DNA of 64,000 nt from Streptomyces humidus. Its GTDB lineage: Bacteria; Actinomycetota; Actinomycetes; Streptomycetales; Streptomycetaceae. How positions within the stretch are numbered: position 1 is the first letter of the stretch; every line of letters begins with the position of its first letter. Below are positions 58,654 through 64,000 of the stretch, piece after piece. A model generated the notes under the pieces. It was not told the DNA's origin, did no database searches, and saw only the letters and a list, made by a program, of their open reading frames with translations. Location: assembly GCF_014649655.1 (NCBI RefSeq), contig NZ_BMTL01000020.1, positions 121,968-185,967 of the forward strand, read 5' to 3'. The translations under genes were made by a program, and so were the position numbers.

Positions 58654-58830
58654 CTATTCATCGAGGTACTGGTGTCTGATGTCGGCGGGCGAGATGACGA
58701 GCTGGCCTTCGCGGACCTGCCACTCAGTCGTCCCATCGACTTCATGGCTGGCTAGGAACAGGCCCCGGATGAGGTCTCCGCAGCGAGTTGGCGCAGCGCG
58801 AAATGTGTTGCATTCGATGCAGTACGGCAG
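58654..58830 (-). pseudogene. Unrecognised C-terminal fragment
   Basis: A frame ending LIRGLFLASHEVDGTTEWQV, REGQLVISPADIRHQYLDE looks like the tail of a real protein, with codons (CTA, ACA, TTT, AGA) unusual for this genome. No start codon or ribosome site is visible upstream in frame, and it abuts the OsmC leader. Likely a piece of a transferred gene; family unknown. Confidence 0.4.
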
Positions 58831-58908
58831 CCTGTGCGCGAGAGTGTGATCGGATGGGGCAACGGAAAACCCGTCCTCCGACGGGAAACCCACGCGAAAG
58901 GAAGAACC

Positions 58909-59337
58909 GTGGCCACCACGCGCTCCGCACACACCGTCTGGGAAGGCAACCTGATCGAGGGCAACGGGGTCGTGACCTTCGACTCCTCGGGAGCCATCGA
59001 CCAGCAGCCCGTGACGTGGGCCGCCCGCACCCAGGAGGCGAACGGCAGGACGAGCCCCGAGGAACTGATCGCGGCCGCCCACTCCAGCTGCTTCTCCATG
59101 GCCTTCTCGCACGCCCTCACCGGCGCCGGCACCCCGCCTGCCAAGCTGATCACCTCGGCCGACGTCACCTTCCAGCCGGGTGAGGGCATCACGGGCATCC
59201 ACCTGACCGTCGAGGGCTCGGTCCCCGGCCTCGACGAGGAGGCGTTCGTCGCCGCCGCCGAACAGGCCAAGGTCGACTGCCCCGTCAGCCAGGCCCTCAA
59301 GGCCGTCCCGATCACCCTCTCGGCCAAGCTCGCCTGA
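58909..59337 (+). CDS. OsmC family peroxiredoxin-like protein
   Basis: 142 residues. OsmC reduces organic hydroperoxides with a pair of Cys; both are present (AAHSSCFSMAFSHAL and KVDCPVSQALKAV). The N-terminal HTVWEGNLIEGNGVVTFDSS and RTSPEELIAAAHSS match the osmotic-stress branch, not Ohr. GTG at 58909 has AAAGGAAG 5 bases upstream. Monocistronic. Confidence 0.92.
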   Translation: MATTRSAHTVWEGNLIEGNGVVTFDSSGAIDQQPVTWAARTQEANGRTSPEELIAAAHSSCFSMAFSHALTGAGTPPAKLITSADVTFQPGEGITGIHLTVEGSVPGLDEEAFVAAAEQAKVDCPVSQALKAVPITLSAKLA

Positions 59338-59636
59338 GCTGCCCCCTGACCAGCCCCTGACCAGCCCCTGGCCGAACCGCCGAGCACGCCGGAGCCGCCG
59401 GGGCCGGCGGTGGCCGGGTGTGGCCGGGTGTGGCGGAGGCTGCGGGGCCGGGGTGCGCCGGGTGCTCCGGCGAGGCGCGCCTCGGCCACCGCGCTGTCGG
59501 CCACCGCGCTGTCGGCCGGCGAGCCGGGACCGTCCCGGCCCCCGAACCGGCACAGGTCCGTACGGGTCTTGACGGGTCCGGGCAGGTCCGGACGGGTCTT
59601 GACGGGTCCTGACGGATCCGGCGGGGGAGGAGGGGA
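59338..59636. other. Repeat-rich convergent intergenic region
   Basis: Between OsmC and the minus-strand tag-protein gene. It carries several short tandem repeats: GACCAGCCCCT after the OsmC stop, GGCCGGGTGT, CGCTGTCGGCCAC, and two 26-bp near-identical copies at 59554-59579 and 59584-59609 (30-bp period). A 7-bp hairpin GCCGGGA-CCG-TCCCGGC at 59523-59539 may serve as bidirectional terminator. Confidence 0.6.
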
Positions 59637-60044
59637 TCAGACCAGGCCGCTGAGACCCCTGATCGCCTCCTGAGCCCACTCCTGAGCGCCCGCCGCCGTT
59701 CCCGCCGCGATTCCCGTCGCCACCGGCGCCAGCGCTCCCCGGAGTCCGTTCAGGGCACGGCGCAGCCGGCCCGGCTCGGGATCCTGCGGCCCGGTGATCT
59801 GCGTCAGCACATCCCTGGCGGCGACCTCGGCGTCCTCCCGCTCGGGGTCGGCGAGGCCCGCTCCGGGAAGCTGCCGCAGCAGCTCGCCCACGAGCGTCGC
59901 GAGCGCCTCGTACCCCGGCGCGACCGCGCCGTTGAGCTGCTGGTTCTGGGTGGCCGTCTCGTTGTTCCAGGCGAACTGGGAGCCCGACACGGCTGCGTTG
60001 AACACCGGTCCGTCGTAGTTGTTCACCTGCTGCGGGTCGTTCAT
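59637..60044 (-). CDS. Small helical protein with N-terminal VNNY...AWNN tag
   Basis: 135 residues. Residues 7-28 form a tag (VNNYDGPVF, then QFAWNN) shared with the C-terminus of the protein encoded just upstream. The rest is helical and acidic-amphipathic (ALATLVGELLRQLPGAGLAD, ARDVLTQITGPQDPEPGRLR) with an Ala/Gly-rich C-terminal helix pair (APVATGIAAGTAAGAQEWAQ) that could insert in or lie on a membrane. ATG at 60044 has GGAG 7 bases upstream, 15 bases after the upstream stop, so the two form an operon. Family unknown. Confidence 0.75.
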   Translation of the reverse strand: MNDPQQVNNYDGPVFNAAVSGSQFAWNNETATQNQQLNGAVAPGYEALATLVGELLRQLPGAGLADPEREDAEVAARDVLTQITGPQDPEPGRLRRALNGLRGALAPVATGIAAGTAAGAQEWAQEAIRGLSGLV

Positions 60045-60059
60045 CGGCCGACTCCGTCC

Positions 60060-61760
60060 TCAATCGTTGTCGTTGGTCTGCTGCTGGACGACGGTGCTGT
60101 TGTTCCAGGCGAGTTGGGCATGGTGGACCGCGTGGTGGAACACGGGCCCGTAGTAGTTGTTGACGACGGACGTCGGTGCGGCGGCGGGTTCGGCGATGCG
60201 CACGACCGGCAGGGTCGTGCGGAGCGTGGCCAGGTCGACACGGCCGTTGTGCTGGACCGCCGTGACCCCCGTGCCCGTCACCGAGCACTCCACCAGCCGG
60301 CCGCCGCCCGAGCCGTCGAAGCGCATACCGGTGGCTCCGCAGTCGTCGAAACGGCTGTGCGCGACGTCCAGATACGCCGAGCCCGTCACGCACACGCCGA
60401 ACGACTGCGCGCCGGTGACGCCGAGGTTCGCGACGACCAGGCGCGCCGAGCCGTGCGCGAGCGCCCCGCCGGTGGTCACCGCCGAGACGTCGCAGTCCCG
60501 CACGTGCAGCTGCGCCTCCTCGCCGGCGCTGAAGCCCAGCAGCCCGCGCTCCGCGGAGACCCCTTTCAGCGTGGCCCGGGACTGGCCGACGGCGGCCACG
60601 GCCGCCATGTCGAAGTCGTGGATCGTCGCGTCGGTGAGCTCGGCCGTCGTACCGCCGTTGCCGCGGGTCTCCAGGCCGAACGGACAGCGCTCGACGCGGA
60701 TCCGCTCGAAGACGGCCTTGCTCTCGTCCCAGACCCGCAACGCGACGCCGGTCAGGTCCAGGACGGCGATGCCGGTGAAGCGGCCCCGGGCCTTCTCGGT
60801 GACCGCGATGCCGACGTTGCCGCCCGTGACGCGGCACCCGGCCACCCGGGGAGCGCCGCCGCGGGTGGACAGCACCCCGATGTTCCCCGCGCCGAGGATC
60901 TCGCAGTCCTCGAACGTGCCCCGGCCCGCGTCCTGGACGTGGATGCCGCTGTCACGGCAGTCGGCGAACACGCACCCGTGCACCGACGGGTCGGCGCCGC
61001 TCGCCACCAGGATCCCGTTCTCGGCGTCGGTCACGCGTGTGCCGCGGACCGAACCGCGGGACTGCTCGACGAACGCCAGCGCCGCCATGTGCACGGCCTC
61101 GACCCTGCAGTCCTCCACGGTCAGCTCAGCCCGGGTGTCCGCGATGAGGGCCGCCTTCTCGGTCCCGGTGACCTCGCATTCGGCCACGAGCGCCCACGCG
61201 TCGCTGACCCGCACCCCGTGGATACGGGCGCCGTCCACCCGACTGGCCCGCACGGCGACCCGGGCGCTCTCGATCACCGCGAGCGCGTTGTCGGCGGAGT
61301 CGATGAACCGGCACCGTTCGACCTGTCCGGTGGAACCGGCGAACACGACCCGGCCGAACCTGAACTGACTGTCCGTCAGCGTTGCCGCCGAGCGCGGTCG
61401 CACATGCACGCACACCCCGTCGTGCGCCCGTACCTCCACCCGGTCCAGCACGAGGGCGCCCGCGTGGCAGTCGACGACCCCGGCGTCGGCGTCCCGACCG
61501 GACAGCACCAGCCCGCGGACGACGACCGACCCGAGGGTGTCGAGCACGGTGCCCCGGGGTCGGCTCACCACCACGGAGCCGGGCTCGCCGAGCGCGACCA
61601 TTTCGACCTCGCCCCGGACGGAGAGCCGTTCCTCGTAGTGACCGGGTGCGATCTCCACGCGCGCGGCCCGGCCCCGTGCGGCCGCGGCGCGCAGCGCGGA
61701 GGCGATGTCGGGATGGGCGCCGCGGCCCCCGTGCGGCGACACGACGTACTTCTTGACCAT
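60060..61760 (-). CDS. Cytoplasmic right-handed parallel beta-helix protein with C-terminal tag
   Basis: 566 residues. N-terminal KYVVSPHGGRGAHPDIASAL and IAPGHYEERLSVRGEVEMVA begin a pectate-lyase-like beta-helix; about 18 coils follow with regular V.DC.V.G...G... spacing (e.g. VERCRFIDSADNALAVIESA, VAGCRVTGGNVGIAVTEKAR). There is no signal peptide and no sugar-cleaving catalytic site is evident, so a scaffold or sensor role is more likely than secreted lyase. Residues 533-554 carry the tag VNNYYGPVF...QLAWNN found in the next gene. ATG at 61760 follows GGGGGAAG. Confidence 0.85.
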   Translation of the reverse strand: MVKKYVVSPHGGRGAHPDIASALRAAAARGRAARVEIAPGHYEERLSVRGEVEMVALGEPGSVVVSRPRGTVLDTLGSVVVRGLVLSGRDADAGVVDCHAGALVLDRVEVRAHDGVCVHVRPRSAATLTDSQFRFGRVVFAGSTGQVERCRFIDSADNALAVIESARVAVRASRVDGARIHGVRVSDAWALVAECEVTGTEKAALIADTRAELTVEDCRVEAVHMAALAFVEQSRGSVRGTRVTDAENGILVASGADPSVHGCVFADCRDSGIHVQDAGRGTFEDCEILGAGNIGVLSTRGGAPRVAGCRVTGGNVGIAVTEKARGRFTGIAVLDLTGVALRVWDESKAVFERIRVERCPFGLETRGNGGTTAELTDATIHDFDMAAVAAVGQSRATLKGVSAERGLLGFSAGEEAQLHVRDCDVSAVTTGGALAHGSARLVVANLGVTGAQSFGVCVTGSAYLDVAHSRFDDCGATGMRFDGSGGGRLVECSVTGTGVTAVQHNGRVDLATLRTTLPVVRIAEPAAAPTSVVNNYYGPVFHHAVHHAQLAWNNSTVVQQQTNDND

Positions 61761-61790
61761 GCCCGCTTCCCCCGCCGCACCGACCGTGAA

Positions 61791-61819
61791 GAGTCACTGA
61801 CTCGCGGCCACCGATGCTA
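61791..61819 (-). promoter_or_regulatory. Promoter and operator of the beta-helix operon
   Basis: On the minus strand TAGCAT (61819-61814) is a -10; the perfect palindrome GAGTCA-C-TGACTC (61803-61791) covers the expected transcription start. A repressor site is the natural reading. Confidence 0.5.
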
Positions 61820-61964
61820 CCGGAGCGGATCAGGTGACGGACGGGCCGGCGTCGGGCGGCAGGAGGCCTTCACGCACCCCGCCGGCTCACCGGACCACCC
61901 GCTCAGGGCTTGCGGGCGAGCCCCGCGTACATGGGCACGGGGCGCGGGCGTAAGGGCTGCGGGC

Positions 61965-61990
61965 GGGAGCTGCGGGTGGGAGCTGCGGGT
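61965..61990 (+). repeat. Two 13-bp tandem repeats
   Basis: GGGAGCTGCGGGT twice in a row, in the gap between the XRE gene stop and the beta-helix promoter. Confidence 0.85.
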
Positions 61991-62008
61991 GGGGACGGCG
62001 GGCCGCGG

Positions 62009-62872
62009 TCAGAGGCCGGCGCGGACGTCGCGCAGGATCGTCTTGGTCTGCAGCGCGGAGGCGGCGTGCGTCGTCATGTGGTCGAGGACCTCCAGATGCG
62101 CGGATACCTCCTTGCGGTCGTCGAGATACAGGGCGCCGGTCAGATACTCGGTGACGACCATGTCGGGCAGTTCGGGCTCGGCGAAACGGAACAGCGAGAA
62201 CGGCGCGGACGTCCCCGGATGCGGACCCGAGGCGAACTCGCAGATCTGCAGGGTGACCCGGTCACGCTCGGCGAACTCCACCAGTTTGTCGAGCTGTCCG
62301 GACATCACGGCGACATCCGCGCTCACCGGCCGGCGCAGCACCGTCTCGTCCATCACCACCCACAGGTGGGGCGGGTCCTCGCTCTCCAGCAGCCGCTGGC
62401 GCGCCATGCGCAGCGACACGTGTCGCTCGATCGCCCCCGGGGTGGTCCGCCCGACGGTGCCCGCCTCCAGAACGGCCCGCGCGTAGTCCTCCGTCTGGAG
62501 CAGCCCGGGAACGAAGTGCGGCTCGTACGAACGGATCAGCCGCGCCGCGCCCTCCAGGCTCACGTAGAGGCTGAACCACTCCGGCAGCACGTCGTGATAG
62601 CGCTGCCACCAGCCGGGCCGGTTCGCCTCCTCGGTGAGCGACACGAACGCCTCGGTCTCGGCCTCGGGGACGCTGTACGCCTCCAGCAGCACCTGCACGT
62701 AGGGGACCTTCAGCGCGACGTCGGCCGTCTCCATGCGCCGTACGGTCGCCGGGGCCACGCGCAGGGCACGGGCCGCCTCCTCGCGACTGAGGCCGGCCGC
62801 CTCGCGCAGCTCCTGCAGTCGCCTGCCGAGCACCACCTGGCCCACCGTGGGCGCGGGCCGTCGTTCACTCAC
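62009..62872 (-). CDS. XRE family regulator with DUF5753 domain
   Basis: 287 residues. HTH near residues 14-65 (LGRRLQELREAAGLSREEAA, RALRVAPATVRRMETADVAL), then the actinobacterial DUF5753 domain (YEPHFVPGLLQTEDYARAVL, HLWVVMDETVLRRPVS, VTLQICEFASGPHPGTSAPF). Such regulators usually pair with a small DUF397 protein; none is adjacent here. GTG at 62872 has GGGAG 7 bases upstream. It lies upstream of and collinear with the beta-helix operon and is a candidate for controlling it. Confidence 0.9.
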   Translation of the reverse strand: MSERRPAPTVGQVVLGRRLQELREAAGLSREEAARALRVAPATVRRMETADVALKVPYVQVLLEAYSVPEAETEAFVSLTEEANRPGWWQRYHDVLPEWFSLYVSLEGAARLIRSYEPHFVPGLLQTEDYARAVLEAGTVGRTTPGAIERHVSLRMARQRLLESEDPPHLWVVMDETVLRRPVSADVAVMSGQLDKLVEFAERDRVTLQICEFASGPHPGTSAPFSLFRFAEPELPDMVVTEYLTGALYLDDRKEVSAHLEVLDHMTTHAASALQTKTILRDVRAGL

Positions 62873-62981
62873 GCCACGTCTCCCCTACGCGTTCGGGCAC
62901 ACGGACCAGTGTGTCACGTTCCGGCGGCCCGCTCACCGGAACGGAGGCGCACATTCATCGTGGCCGCCGTATAGCCATGCA

Positions 62982-63908
62982 TCAACCGGCCACCGTGTGA
63001 AGGTACTTCACGGTCGCCGGGTCGGCCGGGAGGAACGTCTCGACGGCGAGCTCGGCGACGGTCACGTCCATGGGGGTGTTGAAGGTGGAGACGGACGAGA
63101 TGAAGGACAGGACCCGTCCCCCGTGCTCGATCCGCATCGGCAGCGCGAAGTACGGAACGTCTTCCGCCGGCTCCGGACCATCGCCGGCCGAAGGTCCGCC
63201 GGCCGAGGGTCCGCCGGACGGAGAAGGGCTGTCGGCGACGGGGTACGCGGCGACCTCGTCGTACAGCTCCCGCAGCGGCGCCGAGCGGTACAGCGCTATC
63301 TGGCGCTCCATCTGTGCCAGCAGGTGGCCGCGCCACTCGGGCAGGTTGCGGATACGCGGCGCGAGACCCTGAGGATGCAGGGTGAGGCGCATCGCGTTGA
63401 GAGGCGGCGTGAGCAGGGATTCCGGCACGCCCTCCAGCAGCATCGTGATGCCCCGGTTGGCCGCCACCACGTCGTACCGCGCGTCCATGACCAGCGCCGG
63501 ATACGGCTCGTAGCCCAGGAGCAGCCGTTCCAGCCCGGTGCGCAACGCGTCCAGCGCGGGGTCGTCCAGCGGGGTCTGTGGGTAGCGCGGGGCGTAACCG
63601 GCGGCCAGGAGCAGCGAGTTGCGTTCCCGTACGGGCACGTCCAGGCGCTCGGCGAGGCGCAGCACCATCTCCTCGCTGGGCCGGGAGCGGCCCGTCTCCA
63701 CGAAACTGATGTGGCGGGCCGAGGAATCGGCGCTCAACGCCAGCTCCAGCTGGCTCATCCGCCGACGCTCCCGCCAGGCCCGCAGCAGCGGGCCGACCCC
63801 GGGGTCGGCCGGGTCGGAGGGGACAGCGCGGGTGGTGGGGGCGGCGCGGTCGGAAGGGACGGCGCGGTCGGAGGGGACGGCGTTCGTACCGGTCGCGACA
63901 GTGGTCAT
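62982..63908 (-). CDS. MmyB-like XRE transcriptional regulator
   Basis: 308 residues. A low-complexity N-terminus with repeated AVPSDRA precedes the HTH (LLRAWRERRRMSQLELALSA, DSSARHISFVETGRSRPSEE). The C-terminal MmyB-type ligand-binding domain follows (LLLGYEPYPALVMDARYDVV, AANRGITMLLEGVPESLLTP), broken by a Pro/Ser/Gly insertion near residue 230, and ends with FISSVSTFNTPMDVTVAELA and ETFLPADPAT. Members often regulate a divergent dehydrogenase; that gene would lie beyond the right edge. ATG at 63908 has GGAGG 7 bases upstream. Confidence 0.92.
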   Translation of the reverse strand: MTTVATGTNAVPSDRAVPSDRAAPTTRAVPSDPADPGVGPLLRAWRERRRMSQLELALSADSSARHISFVETGRSRPSEEMVLRLAERLDVPVRERNSLLLAAGYAPRYPQTPLDDPALDALRTGLERLLLGYEPYPALVMDARYDVVAANRGITMLLEGVPESLLTPPLNAMRLTLHPQGLAPRIRNLPEWRGHLLAQMERQIALYRSAPLRELYDEVAAYPVADSPSPSGGPSAGGPSAGDGPEPAEDVPYFALPMRIEHGGRVLSFISSVSTFNTPMDVTVAELAVETFLPADPATVKYLHTVAG

Positions 63909-64000
63909 CGAGTTCCTCCGTGGATGCTCCGCCGTTCACGGCGGAGAGGAAACGGACTCCTGCGGAGCAGGGCAGGGAGCGGGGTTTCGCCGCCAGGGCG

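Noticed and set aside
1..64000. tRNA, rRNA and riboswitches
   Set aside because: Looked for T-loop-like sequences and conserved leaders by eye; only palindromes such as the one at 9442-9468 were found.

Overview
The window is chromosomal DNA of a Streptomyces-type actinomycete. It is very GC-rich throughout with strong third-position G/C bias, many GTG starts, 4-base stop/start overlaps, several starts with no Shine-Dalgarno that sit 6-8 bases after a TAnnnT-like hexamer (leaderless genes), and typical Streptomyces families (SpoIIE-HATPase phosphatase, gvpO-A-F-G-Y-Z-J-L-S-K, XRE-DUF5753 and MmyB-like regulators). I see no rRNA, tRNA, CRISPR array, intact insertion sequence, prophage or secondary-metabolite assembly line.

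Layout. 1-4022: ethylmalonyl-CoA pathway genes (partial ccr, a TetR regulator, a double-length 3-hydroxyacyl-CoA dehydrogenase), all on the minus strand. 4398-11172: a small membrane protein, a sigma-region-4-like gene coupled to an unknown gene, a HEAT-repeat gene, an acetyltransferase, a secreted tripeptidyl aminopeptidase-like hydrolase, a radical SAM gene with an SOS box, and an SRPBCC gene. 11834-21550: SpoIIE phosphatase, a frameshifted methyltransferase, three peptidases (M55, M20, S66), several small leaderless genes, and an F420-oxidoreductase gene that has lost its middle. 21757-23974: a small repeat-bearing hydrophilic protein coupled to transketolase. 24420-30185: a complete ten-gene gas vesicle cluster, almost every junction overlapping by 4 bases. 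30259-37668: methyltransferase, phosphatase, ABC-F protein, small unknowns, DJ-1/PfpI protein, a ThDP enzyme lacking its catalytic glutamate, and a stand-alone sigma region 4 gene. 37917-45631: a secreted protein, a PLP-fold protein lacking its lysine coupled to a metallo-beta-lactamase-fold protein, a second MBL protein coupled to a DedA protein, and a holin-phosphodiesterase fusion.

46397-56984 is a carbohydrate block: a large secreted alpha-amylase with two starch-binding modules, then a minus-strand operon of ABC sugar importer (binding lipoprotein plus two permeases), YicI-type alpha-xylosidase and its LacI regulator, with 16-bp LacI-type operators in front. The scheme is uptake of an alpha-xyloside-type oligosaccharide, cytoplasmic cleavage and autoregulated repression.

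57015-58830 is a scar of gene remnants (MFS, LysR, transposase N-terminus, an unrecognised fragment) with a visible fall in GC; a truncated aldo/keto reductase (49606) and an SDR remnant (45803) are similar debris. 59637-61760 holds the most unusual pair: a cytoplasmic right-handed beta-helix protein and a small helical protein that share a 22-residue tag (15 identities, no gap) at the C-terminus of one and the N-terminus of the other. Two XRE-type regulators close the window. All family calls rest on reading the translated sequence; no database search was run.
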